The position numbers and the translations under genes were made by a program. A stretch of 64,000 nt of DNA from Candidatus Peregrinibacteria bacterium (GTDB taxonomy: Bacteria; Patescibacteriota; Gracilibacteria; UBA1369; LOWO2-01-FULL-3): NCBI GenBank assembly GCA_030688025.1, contig JAUYJL010000008.1, forward strand, positions 37,136 through 101,135. Direction: 5' to 3'. Positions 33,771-41,982 of this stretch are shown here, piece by piece; the first letter of the stretch is position 1, and every line of letters starts with the position of its first letter. The notes under the pieces are model-generated. The model ran no database searches. It was not told the origin of the DNA and saw nothing but the letters and a program-made list of their open reading frames with translations.

Positions 33771-34610
33771 ATGGTTTTTGTGAAAATTTTAAAGTGGCTT
33801 AGGAAGTATGCTTTCCAAATTGTTTTTATTGGCGCTATGTCATGCGTTATTTTCGTCTTGGACTTGCCTGACGGCAGATTCCACGCGTATTTCCTTGATG
33901 TGGGACAAGGAGACAGTCTGCTCATACAAACGCCTGGAAACAAACATATTTTGATAGATGGCGGGCCAAAAGATTATGTGATGCAAGAGCTCGGAGACAG
34001 TATGTTTTTCTTTGATAGGACTATTGATCTGATGATCCTTACTCATCCTCATGCCGATCATGTTAGCGGGCTTATCAGCGTGCTTAAAGATTATGATGTA
34101 AAACGCGTTATGGCGACTTTTGTAATATATAAAAGTGATGGATATGCGAATTTTCTTAAAGCCGTAAAAGAAGAAGGCGCTGAGGTTTTTGTCGCCGATA
34201 GCAAGGCTGATTTTGATTTTGGAGATGTGTTTATAGACACACTTTATCCATTTTCAAAAATCAACGGACAGACTTTTAAAGATGCGAATGATTCGTCGAT
34301 TGCGGTGAGAATTATTTATGGAGATAAATCTATTTTTGTCGGTGGAGATATCGGGCAGAGCGTCGAAAAAAAGATTGTTGCGAAGTATAAAGATCTAGCA
34401 TCTGATGTTTTGAAAGTTTCTCACCATGGCAGTAAAAATTCTTCGAGCGACGTGTTTCTAAAGGCGGTAAGCCCAAAAATTGCCGTCATAAGTTGTGGCA
34501 AAAATAATTCATATCATTTTCCGACAGAGATTGTTTTGGATGTACTAAAAAAATATAACGTAAAAATTTACAGAACGGACTTGGACTCGAAAGTAGAAAT
34601 AGTTTTTTAA
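33771..34610 (+). CDS. ComEC/Rec2-type metallo-beta-lactamase-fold hydrolase
   Basis: A 279-residue protein equal to the C-terminal MBL domain of ComEC, with its own N-terminal membrane helix (about 12-30). Motifs are FLDVGQGDSLLIQTP, the metal site THPHADHVSG, DANDSSIAVRI, FVGGDIG and VLKVSHHGSKNSS. In ComEC this domain is thought to degrade the non-transported DNA strand. Here it is separate from the channel part, which is not in the window. Its promoter carries the repeat box found at dprA and comM, in keeping with a DNA-uptake role. Confidence 0.88.
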   Translation: MVFVKILKWLRKYAFQIVFIGAMSCVIFVLDLPDGRFHAYFLDVGQGDSLLIQTPGNKHILIDGGPKDYVMQELGDSMFFFDRTIDLMILTHPHADHVSGLISVLKDYDVKRVMATFVIYKSDGYANFLKAVKEEGAEVFVADSKADFDFGDVFIDTLYPFSKINGQTFKDANDSSIAVRIIYGDKSIFVGGDIGQSVEKKIVAKYKDLASDVLKVSHHGSKNSSSDVFLKAVSPKIAVISCGKNNSYHFPTEIVLDVLKKYNVKIYRTDLDSKVEIVF

Positions 34611-35860
34611 AGTCTTTCTATTCCCGCGCCGAGGCTTCGAAGTTTTTCTTCGATTTTTTCGTAACCTCGATCTATGTAATTTATATTTGAAATTTCCGTT
34701 ATACCTTTTGCTATCAATGCGGCGATTATCATTGCGGCGCCGGCTCTTATGTCACAGCTTGCAATCGCCATTCCTTTCAGTAGAGTCGGCCCCGAAATCA
34801 ACACTTGATGAGGATTCAAAAGATTTATTTTTGCCCCCATTTTTTCAAGTTCGAAAGTATAGTTTAATCTGCCTTCAAATAGCGTTTCAAAAACTTTGCT
34901 CACTCCATGTGCTTGAGTTAGAAGGACGGCAAATGGAGCTTGCAAATCGGTTGGGAAGCTAGGAAAAACGGCTGTCCTAAGGGTTCTTACCGCTTCCAGT
35001 TTCGTCGCCGGATTTACTTTCACTCTATCTTTTCCTATTGTTAAAGGCACTCCGACTTCTTCAAGTTTTTGCCAAAGACTGTCTAAATCGTTCGTATTAA
35101 ATCCTTTTACAAGAACACTTCCTCCCGTTGCTGCCGCGGCCAGTATCATTGTGCCCGCTTCCAAATAGTCGCCTGTGATGCGATATTTCACTTTTTTCAA
35201 TTTTTTTACACCTTTGATTCTTAGAACATTTGTTCCAACGCCTTTTATTTTTGCTCCTCTTTTATTTAAAAATTCACATAAATCTTGTACGTGCGGTTCA
35301 CATGCGGCAAGCCTGATTTCCGTTTCCCCCTGCGCTAAGACTGAGGCCATGATTGCATTTTCTGTTGCTGTGACACTTAATTCCGGAAGAATTATTTTTT
35401 TGCCTTTAAGAATTTTGCATTTCATATCTATTCCTTTTTGATCATCAATCACTTCGCATCCAAGTTCTTTGAATGCGTGTGTATGTGCGTCCACAGATCT
35501 TTTTCCAAGGACGCATCCGCCCGGATATTGCATTTTTACTTTTCCTGTTCTTGGCAAAAGTCCACCAAGTATCAAAATTGATGCGCGCATTTTTGTCACC
35601 ATTTCATTTGGAATTTCTTTGTCGGAAACATTTGAAGGATCTATTTCAAGCACATTATTTTCAAATGATGTTTTTGCGCCAAGAGCTGTGATAATTTTTA
35701 TCATTGACCTCACGTCTTCAATGTCCGGAACATTCTCAAGTGTGACTTTTTCTTTGGACAAAAGTGACGCGCAGATTATCGGAAGCGCCGCGTTTTTTGA
35801 ACCGCTCACTGTCACTTCTCCTTGAAGTTTTTTGCCTCCTTGTACGATGAAATTAGCCAT
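34607..35860 (-). CDS. murA: UDP-N-acetylglucosamine 1-carboxyvinyltransferase
   Basis: MurA makes the first committed step of peptidoglycan synthesis, adding enolpyruvate from PEP to UDP-GlcNAc. The start is set at 35860 (MANFIVQGGKKLQGEVTVSGSKNAALP), the family N-terminus; the track start at 35929 adds 23 residues with no support. The catalytic Cys is in YPGGCVLGKRSVDAH, so fosfomycin-type inhibition would apply. FPTDLQAPFAVLLTQA and DIRAGAAMIIAALIA are also conserved. It overlaps the convergent comEC-like gene by 4 nt. A TATAAT box lies 9 nt before the ATG. Confidence 0.95.
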   Translation of the reverse strand: MANFIVQGGKKLQGEVTVSGSKNAALPIICASLLSKEKVTLENVPDIEDVRSMIKIITALGAKTSFENNVLEIDPSNVSDKEIPNEMVTKMRASILILGGLLPRTGKVKMQYPGGCVLGKRSVDAHTHAFKELGCEVIDDQKGIDMKCKILKGKKIILPELSVTATENAIMASVLAQGETEIRLAACEPHVQDLCEFLNKRGAKIKGVGTNVLRIKGVKKLKKVKYRITGDYLEAGTMILAAAATGGSVLVKGFNTNDLDSLWQKLEEVGVPLTIGKDRVKVNPATKLEAVRTLRTAVFPSFPTDLQAPFAVLLTQAHGVSKVFETLFEGRLNYTFELEKMGAKINLLNPHQVLISGPTLLKGMAIASCDIRAGAAMIIAALIAKGITEISNINYIDRGYEKIEEKLRSLGAGIERL

Positions 35861-35869
35861 AATGAAGGT

Positions 35870-35875
35870 ATTATA
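35870..35875 (-). promoter_or_regulatory. -10 box of murA
   Basis: TATAAT on the minus strand ends 9 nt before the murA ATG at 35860, so the mRNA leader would be only a few bases. No good -35 hexamer is present. Confidence 0.5.
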
Positions 35876-35928
35876 CAGATTTTCTCTAAAATTTAAACCT
35901 TTTTGATGGGTTTTGAGGCCGGAAGGCA

Positions 35929-35957
35929 TTGATTTTCCCCCTTATTTCTGCTAAAAT
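35929..35957 (+). promoter_or_regulatory. Promoter for the SLH protein gene at 35993
   Basis: TTGATT and TAAAAT are separated by 17 bp, 35 nt before the ATG. Confidence 0.65.
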
Positions 35958-35992
35958 TAGTAGATTTAATAAAAACAAAAACAAATAAAAAG

Positions 35993-37303
35993 ATGAAGGT
36001 CTCCTCAAAAAAGTTAGCTTTTGTGCTTATTGCGATTTCCATCGTGGGAGGAGTTTTCGTGAATAAGGCCTTGAATAAGAGCGATTATGACATTATCAAC
36101 ACATCTGTTTTGGGTGTTTTGAAGGCAACTTATGAAGACATTGCTCCGTCCGCTTCTGATCTTGCAATCGTGAATGTTGTTTTGAATAAAGAGTCTGACC
36201 CGACTGAAAATTTCAATTACTACAAGTATAAAGCCAGCATCGTCGTGAAAAATAATGGCGGCAGGCTTATCAATGCACGTCTTCTTTTGCGCGGAGACGG
36301 GAATCAAAAAAGTGTGGTCGTGAGAAATACCGATTATGGATTTTCTTTGGCGAAAGACGGCACCTATATCATCAAAAATTATGACGTCATTTTTGACGGA
36401 AATTACAATGGCGGGGAAATTCCGATTTACATTGATATAACCGATAAAACCGACACGGACACTACAAATAATGTTTTTGTTTCGAAAGTTTTTGAGGGCC
36501 CAGCGAAGATCAAAGATATTTTTATTTCCGATATTTCGCCAGATGGAAAAATAGAACTTAATTTTAATGACAATAAATATTTTGTAAAAAAACATGGTTT
36601 CGAATTATTTCGAAAAGATAATGTTTCTTTGGAAACTGGAGAGGGAAAGTATTTTGAAAATACAGCTTTTGAAAAACCGATTGGATATCATGTCTATGAA
36701 AATTCTTTAAAAAATCTTGAAGCGGACTTTGATAAGACTGAGCGTACTGAGGAAAATTCTCATTATGTGAAATTTTCGGAGCATCCTTATGGCGCGACCA
36801 ACAATCATTATGTTTTCGTGAAAGCCACAAATCCAGAGAATGGATATTACGGAGTGAGTGACATCATAAAACTTGGGCCGCAAACAGATATGAATAGGGC
36901 GCAGTTTGTAAAAGCTTTCGTTGATTATTTGAAGATTTCTTTGGCTAAAGAGGACATGCTTTATTACACGGATGTAAGCCCTGATGAATGGTATGCACCT
37001 TATGTTAAAACAGTTTACAATCTTGGACTTTTGAATACTGCTTCTATCAGTTTTTCTCCTGAAAAAAAGATTACACGAGGTGACGTTTTGAAATTGGTAA
37101 TGGATTATTTTGAAGCTGACCTTACACAAAATACTGAAAAACATTTCAAAGATATTGATGAAAGTTCACCTATTTACCCTTACGCCCAGAGCTTTTTGGC
37201 CGATGGCAAAGCAAGTGGACTAGGTAGCAAATTTGCACCTGATTTACCCGCAACGCAGGATTTTATAAAAAATATTATAGATGAATATAGAAAAAATAAT
37301 TAA
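35993..37303 (+). CDS. Exported SLH-domain surface protein
   Basis: A 436-residue protein with an N-terminal signal anchor (about 8-26) and a middle region of beta-type sequence resembling CARDB-like domains (ASIVVKNNGGRLINARLLL; IPIYIDITDKTDTDTTNNVF). The C-terminal 140 residues hold two SLH domains (RAQFVKAFVDYL...FTDVSPDEWYAPYV-like; TRGDVLKLVMDYF...FKDIDESSPIYPYA). SLH domains bind secondary cell-wall polymers in S-layers. It overlaps the next gene by 23 nt, suggesting co-translation. Confidence 0.85.
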   Translation: MKVSSKKLAFVLIAISIVGGVFVNKALNKSDYDIINTSVLGVLKATYEDIAPSASDLAIVNVVLNKESDPTENFNYYKYKASIVVKNNGGRLINARLLLRGDGNQKSVVVRNTDYGFSLAKDGTYIIKNYDVIFDGNYNGGEIPIYIDITDKTDTDTTNNVFVSKVFEGPAKIKDIFISDISPDGKIELNFNDNKYFVKKHGFELFRKDNVSLETGEGKYFENTAFEKPIGYHVYENSLKNLEADFDKTERTEENSHYVKFSEHPYGATNNHYVFVKATNPENGYYGVSDIIKLGPQTDMNRAQFVKAFVDYLKISLAKEDMLYYTDVSPDEWYAPYVKTVYNLGLLNTASISFSPEKKITRGDVLKLVMDYFEADLTQNTEKHFKDIDESSPIYPYAQSFLADGKASGLGSKFAPDLPATQDFIKNIIDEYRKNN

Positions 37304-37928
37304 ATTTTATTTCCTTTTTGTGATGATTGTTTGCTCAACCGTTGCCGTTGGCGCGGATAGAAACACTCAAACTTTCATGGCGAATGTTTTGGGATATAAT
37401 TCCGTACAGCATTCTGTTAAAGACGTCGATAACAGGAAAATCGACCTTGAGATCTCAAAAAATAAAGAGGTTTTGTATGTGGTTGCAGGAAATACAAATG
37501 TAGATATTTCAAAAATATCTTTCAAGACTTATGATGACGAACTGACCTTGAACGGATTGAAATTTAAGATTTCAGGAGTGCTTTCTGGAAATATTGATAA
37601 GGCCGTTTTGAAAGATGGCGATGAGATTTTGGCTGAAGGAAGGGTAGAAAACGGATATGTTTCTTTTGGAAACGTCGGATACAAACTTGATGAGAATTCT
37701 GAAGGATTTGTGACCGTTGAAATTGATGCCGGTAAAAATTTGAGGGCGGGCGAAAGAATAAGGCTCGACATAGAGGATTCAAAAGATGTTTATGTGATGG
37801 TCGGTGGTGAAATTTTCGAATTAAAAAACTCTTTTCCTTTGAAAGGAAAACCTTTGAGTGTCGTTGCATTGCGCAAATGGGAGCCCGGATACACTATGCC
37901 TAAAGGCGCTGTAGTAGTGAAGAAATAA
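37281..37928 (+). CDS. Exported protein, 215 aa, unknown function
   Basis: A signal peptide (about 1-25, ending VAVGA) precedes a beta-rich domain of alternating hydrophobic residues (KIDLEISKNKEVLYVVAG, GFVTVEIDAGKNLRAGERIRLDIED). No known family is recognised. It shares a transcript with the SLH protein upstream and may be its surface partner. The stop is 3 nt from the end of the convergent Cys-rich gene. Confidence 0.7.
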   Translation: MNIEKIIKFYFLFVMIVCSTVAVGADRNTQTFMANVLGYNSVQHSVKDVDNRKIDLEISKNKEVLYVVAGNTNVDISKISFKTYDDELTLNGLKFKISGVLSGNIDKAVLKDGDEILAEGRVENGYVSFGNVGYKLDENSEGFVTVEIDAGKNLRAGERIRLDIEDSKDVYVMVGGEIFELKNSFPLKGKPLSVVALRKWEPGYTMPKGAVVVKK

Positions 37929-37931
37929 GTT

Positions 37932-39581
37932 TTAGATATTTTCTAGATAACATTTTTCGCAGTAGACTATTTCTTTGCGATTCGGTGCGTATGTAGTTGA
38001 TATTTCTGTCCCGCATTTCATACATTTTCTGTCGTATAGTTTTCTCGGATTCATTTTCCCTTTTCTTTCGAAATGCCTGCAATCGTGACATAGATGAGGC
38101 AAAGCCAATCCGTGTTTTCTGTAAAACTTTAATTCTTGAGGAATTATTTTGAAAGACTTTCCATCTTTTTCACATTCTATAGTTGTATTCAAAATTTCAT
38201 CTGTTACTCCCGATATATCGTTTGGGAGATCGTTTGCTTTTGTGCTTTTTAGTTCCGTTTTAGGCTTCTCATAGTCCTCCCAAAGAAACCCCTGTTTTTC
38301 CGCAGAAGTTTTATCTAATGGAAAATAATACTGAGCCATCGAGCTGTTGTATCCGATAAGGCTTATTTTGGGATCAAAAAATTCACCCCATTCCCCTGTT
38401 TTCTTTAAGTGTTCAATAATCCTTGGTAAAAGTTTTTCGTATTCTTCTTTTGTGTATTTTTTATTTAGGATGCAGTATTCGTTGTAATTTAGATTGGTGC
38501 ATCCGAAACAATTGCTTAGTTTATAGCAGTAATCACAATAAAAAGTGTCGTTGACCTGCGAGCATTTGTTACAAAATTTTACATTATTCGCTCTATAAAC
38601 GCCGACCGATTCATAGATAAAACTTGAATCCAGCCCTGTGTTGAAACAGTCATATCCTGTGTTCATCATGCCATCCCAAACATATTTACAATCCTGTGAT
38701 TCCATTACATCAAAACAATTTGTACAATTTTTTGAATTGCTTATGTAGTCGCCCAAACAATTTTCACTGCTATCTATTTCGAGGTTTTTGTGTGGGATTT
38801 TTAGCCTTAGCTCCGCCAATTTTTCCTTTGAGTCTCTTATGTTTTCGTATGTAAATTTGAATTCGTTTATGAATTTTTCATATTGTTCTCGACTTAATTG
38901 TTTGTTGAATAAACAATATTCTTTGTGATGAAGGCCTACACATCCGAAACAGTTTTTGCATCCGATTAAGTCTTCGCAAAAGAAACAATCGCTGATATTG
39001 CTTGAATTAAAGCAGTAAAAACAGTGATAACCTCCCGTCACTTTTGTGCACTCGTAACATAGTTCGCATGAGAGCGCCCAAAACATATCCATGGAGTCCT
39101 TGCCATAGGCGCTTGTCGTGCAGTAATAAAAATCTTGAGACTGTTCGCTGTTGAAACAAAGATAGGAATCTTTTAATTGACTTGTGTCATTGCAATAGTC
39201 GCTGTTTTCATTTGCCCTGTTATCGAGATTTATCTTCGGTACTTTTACGCAAAGCTCTTCGAACTGCTCGAAAAATGGCCTATTAAAGTCAAAATCCACT
39301 CCGTAATCAAGTGCATTCCATTTGTCTGACCACCATATTTTTTGTTCATAGACTGTGTATTTTGTTGTCGGCGGATATACGGAAAGCATGTCTTGATTTG
39401 AAAAAGAACACTTTGCTTTGTACAAAGTCCTTTCATTTCTGAAACACATTTTGCGCTGCATCCTGCACGGAGGACAAAGTGTTGGATGAGGAACATTCAT
39501 TTTCGCGTAAAAATCTTCATCTTCTTTTTCGATGAAAAATTTCGCTTCACATTTTTTACAATTTTTATTTTTTCGTTCCAT
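37932..39581 (-). CDS. Cys-rich multi-zinc-ribbon protein of CPR type
   Basis: A 549-residue protein with about 40 cysteines, most as CxxC pairs (CKKC, CPPC, CELCYEC, CFYC, CKNCFGC, CNKC, CDYC, CHDC, CMKC, CEKC). It has an internal duplication: EYCLFNKQLSREQYEK near the middle and EYCILNKKYTKEEYEK later. Proteins of this type recur in CPR genomes, but the function is unknown; metal-binding beads are likely. The start is set at 39581, where GGAG lies 4 nt upstream; the track start at 39632 is inside the Nudix gene. It overlaps that gene by 17 nt. Confidence 0.85.
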   Translation of the reverse strand: MERKNKNCKKCEAKFFIEKEDEDFYAKMNVPHPTLCPPCRMQRKMCFRNERTLYKAKCSFSNQDMLSVYPPTTKYTVYEQKIWWSDKWNALDYGVDFDFNRPFFEQFEELCVKVPKINLDNRANENSDYCNDTSQLKDSYLCFNSEQSQDFYYCTTSAYGKDSMDMFWALSCELCYECTKVTGGYHCFYCFNSSNISDCFFCEDLIGCKNCFGCVGLHHKEYCLFNKQLSREQYEKFINEFKFTYENIRDSKEKLAELRLKIPHKNLEIDSSENCLGDYISNSKNCTNCFDVMESQDCKYVWDGMMNTGYDCFNTGLDSSFIYESVGVYRANNVKFCNKCSQVNDTFYCDYCYKLSNCFGCTNLNYNEYCILNKKYTKEEYEKLLPRIIEHLKKTGEWGEFFDPKISLIGYNSSMAQYYFPLDKTSAEKQGFLWEDYEKPKTELKSTKANDLPNDISGVTDEILNTTIECEKDGKSFKIIPQELKFYRKHGLALPHLCHDCRHFERKGKMNPRKLYDRKCMKCGTEISTTYAPNRKEIVYCEKCYLENI

Positions 39582-40113
39582 ATGTCTCCATGTAATCAAA
39601 CAATTTTTTGTATGATTCTTCGTGTGGAACAAAAGTTTTGTCGTTGGCCTCTATGTGCTGTTTTAGCTCTGCCACCTGCATGAATTTCACTTCTGAAACT
39701 TCTTCCGGATCGAGTTTTAGATCTTTTATTTCCATATCTTTTTTCATGAGATAAACATCTTTGTGTTCGTTGTTTACGAATTTGCCTTTGTTGGTTACGC
39801 AAGAATCTTTGACTTTAAAAAGCAATTTTAAGCCTCTCTCTTCAGTATCAAGACCCAATTCTTCTTTCAGTTCGCGTATTGCCGAAGTTTTAGAATCCTC
39901 TCCTTCCGAAATATGGCCTGAGCAAGACACTTCCCAAAGACCGGGGAATGATTCTTTTTTCTTTGCGCGCTTCTGAAGTAAAAGTTCGCCACGACTATTC
40001 AAAATCCAAATATCCACAGCCATATGCCAGTCTCCATCTTTGTGAACTTCTGCTCGAAGTTTTGTTTGATTTAGTTGCTTGCCGTTTTTGTCATAAAGGT
40101 CGAAATATTCCAT
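39565..40113 (-). CDS. Nudix hydrolase, IPP-isomerase-like subgroup
   Basis: The 182-residue protein has an exact Nudix box, GHISEGEDSKTSAIRELKEELGL (Gx5Ex7REUxEEx), preceded by MAVDIWILNSRGELLLQKRAKKKESFPGLWEVS, a form shared with type I IPP isomerases and YfcD-like hydrolases. The isomerase active-site Cys motif (TNTCCSHP) is absent, so a hydrolase is more likely. It is translationally coupled to the Cys-rich gene that follows. Confidence 0.85.
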   Translation of the reverse strand: MEYFDLYDKNGKQLNQTKLRAEVHKDGDWHMAVDIWILNSRGELLLQKRAKKKESFPGLWEVSCSGHISEGEDSKTSAIRELKEELGLDTEERGLKLLFKVKDSCVTNKGKFVNNEHKDVYLMKKDMEIKDLKLDPEEVSEVKFMQVAELKQHIEANDKTFVPHEESYKKLFDYMETYGTKK

Positions 40114-40187
40114 TTGATTGTTTTTTGTAGATGACGTAATTTCAGTTTAGCTCTTTTTGAAGCATTTGTTAACCCTTAAGTGCCTTA

Positions 40188-40529
40188 ATGTATTATCTCT
40201 ACATACTTGAATGCGCTGATAATACCTTATACACGGGAATTACCGTAGATTTGGAGCGCAGAATAAAAGAACATAATACTTCCAAACTTGGCGCGAAATA
40301 CACTGCTGCACGCAGACCTGTGTACCTTGTCTATTCAAAAAAGTTTCGAAACAGGTCGACGGCTTCGAAGGCCGAGAGTCAAGTGAAGGGGCTCCACAGA
40401 GAAGAAAAGTTAGAGTTAATAAAAAAACCGGTGTATAATTATAGCAATATTTTAACCTCAAAAAATATGGCTAAAGGTAAAGATAGTCGTAAGGAGAAGA
40501 AAAAACCAAAAAAAGATAAGAAGAAATAG
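40188..40529 (+). CDS. GIY-YIG endonuclease-domain protein with Lys-rich tail
   Basis: Residues 1-80 form a UPF0213-type GIY-YIG domain (YYLYILECADNTLYTGITVDLERRIKEHN, with AARRPVYLVY). Such proteins are predicted structure-specific nucleases. The 113-residue length includes a tail of about 20 residues that starts at an internal Met (MAKGKDSRKEKKKPKKDKKK) and is nearly all Lys/Arg. A TATAAT lies 28 nt before that Met, so the tail could also be made as a separate small basic protein. Confidence 0.8.
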   Translation: MYYLYILECADNTLYTGITVDLERRIKEHNTSKLGAKYTAARRPVYLVYSKKFRNRSTASKAESQVKGLHREEKLELIKKPVYNYSNILTSKNMAKGKDSRKEKKKPKKDKKK

Positions 40530-40541
40530 TTCTCGTCGTTT

Positions 40542-40595
40542 TCAGCTTGTTCTTCTATATTAAAACGCCTCAAGTATATGAGGCGTTTTGGTGTT
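40542..40595 (-). pseudogene. Remnant copy of the comM 3' end, also a terminator-like hairpin
   Basis: On the minus strand this reads K-TPHILEAF-stop-YRRTS-stop. The true comM end (41983-42036) reads E-TPHILEALQYRRTS-stop. By direct alignment 44 of 54 bases agree, and several differences are synonymous or fall in the stop codon. The segment AACGCCTC-N8-GAGGCGTT also makes a strong hairpin followed by T residues, which could end transcription between the convergent GIY-YIG and SLH genes. Confidence 0.6.
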
Positions 40596-40632
40596 AGCCG
40601 TTTTGACTGCATCACGGCACGAGAATGTGCAT

Positions 40633-41859
40633 TTAGAATTTGATTTTGCCTACAAATTCATCTGTAGTGGTAATTGTGTTTGGCATTGTTGCGTAAAAAA
40701 CATCTGTCATTATGCCAGATTCAGCTGATCTTATCGTGATATTGAACATGTGATTGTCTGATTTTAGCCCATTTGGGATATAATATTCTACCCCATCCAG
40801 TTTACCTGTAAAATCTGAGAAATAGTGATACTGCACCCTTAGTGCCTTTTTGCCGCCTACTGTTGTTTTTTCCACCTCAATATCTTCTAACCCTAAACCT
40901 TTGCTTTTAGAGAAAATAAGCTTTAGCTCGTTTTCTGATTTGTCGAAATCAAATAAAGACCAGTTTGTTTGAGCAATATCGCCGCTTCCTGTAAGTACAA
41001 AATCTGAGCGTTCATACCATATTTCCGGAGTTTCTTTGTTTTGGTTGCCTAATTCATCTTCAAAATTGAAAAAGTATAGCTGTTCTTTGAAATTGGATTT
41101 GTCGTACATTACCGCGCTGCCAAATGTTTTAGGTACGCACATTTGTGTTGGTTCGCTGTCTACTTGGATTATAAAGTATTCATCGTTGTGGCAATCTACC
41201 GCATCATCTACAAGTTCGTCGTATGTTACGTATTCGGTCGTGAATGGATTTCCACTTGTTAGCTCATATGGAGTGTCCATGAATTTGCTCTTCATTGTTC
41301 GATGAAGGAGATTTGCCATTTGTCCGCGAGTTACATTTTGATCCAAATTTGCAAAGGCTAGCGGAATGATATGGCCATCTTCTGCTATTTCTGTGAGTTC
41401 TTTGTACCAAGGCGTACCCTCTTCAAACGAAGCTCCAACGGTTTTTAGAGTAATTTTTAGGGCCTCTGCTAGATTCACTTTGCTTTCTGGGCTAAATGTT
41501 CCGTCTGGATTTCCTTTTACTATTCCTTGAGTTTTAGCATAACAGACATATTTTGTATACCATTCATGTGGAGGTACGTCTGTGAAACAGCCTTGATCCC
41601 CATAATCGTCTACAGGGTTTGCGGCGCTGAATTGCACTAATCCTTCTACGAGTATTTTTAGAAATTCAGCACGATTTAATTTGCGATTTGGTTTGAATTC
41701 GCTGTCTGAGTATCCTTGCACTATGTTTAGATTCGATAGAAACGAAATGTCCTTTTCGTATTTGTGAGTGCTGTCTACATCGAGATATTGGACTGTGGCA
41801 AAGGCTGTTTGGGAAATCAGAAGTGAGAAAATGATAGAGACCAGTAGGAGTTTTTGCAT
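40633..41859 (-). CDS. Exported protein with three N-terminal SLH domains
   Basis: The start is set at 41859 (MQKLLLVSIIFSLLISQTAFA), a clean signal peptide; the track start at 41895 adds 12 residues beyond a likely promoter. Three SLH domains follow (YLDVDSTHKYEKDISFLSNL; CFTDVPPHEWYTKYVCYAK; WYKELTEIAEDGHIIPLAF), with the conserved TRGQMANLLHR form in the third. The C-terminal half (about 210-408) is an unknown beta-rich domain. It is probably an S-layer-linked surface protein. The gene is flanked by comM and a remnant of the comM 3' end. Confidence 0.85.
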   Translation of the reverse strand: MQKLLLVSIIFSLLISQTAFATVQYLDVDSTHKYEKDISFLSNLNIVQGYSDSEFKPNRKLNRAEFLKILVEGLVQFSAANPVDDYGDQGCFTDVPPHEWYTKYVCYAKTQGIVKGNPDGTFSPESKVNLAEALKITLKTVGASFEEGTPWYKELTEIAEDGHIIPLAFANLDQNVTRGQMANLLHRTMKSKFMDTPYELTSGNPFTTEYVTYDELVDDAVDCHNDEYFIIQVDSEPTQMCVPKTFGSAVMYDKSNFKEQLYFFNFEDELGNQNKETPEIWYERSDFVLTGSGDIAQTNWSLFDFDKSENELKLIFSKSKGLGLEDIEVEKTTVGGKKALRVQYHYFSDFTGKLDGVEYYIPNGLKSDNHMFNITIRSAESGIMTDVFYATMPNTITTTDEFVGKIKF

Positions 41860-41885
41860 TTTTTGTGGAATTATGTTATAAATCG

Positions 41886-41914
41886 ATTGTAGCATCTTTT
41901 TGGTTTAATACCAA
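41886..41914 (-). promoter_or_regulatory. Promoter for the SLH protein gene at 40633
   Basis: On the minus strand TTGGTA and TACAAT are separated by 17 bp, 26 nt before the ATG at 41859. It supports that start over the track start at 41895. Confidence 0.6.
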
Positions 41915-41982
41915 TGCTCTGTTCAAACCTGCAGGAGTCCATCAATGTGAAGATCTGATTTTTAGCTTAGGCGAGGCTGAGG

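Noticed and set aside
35861-35910. murA upstream region as a competence-type box
   Set aside because: TTTAA and TTTTA occur only once each and about 6 bp apart, not 11.
40563-40589. Plain bidirectional terminator only
   Set aside because: The hairpin is real, but similarity to the comM 3' end extends over 54 bp with silent changes, so origin as a gene remnant is better supported.
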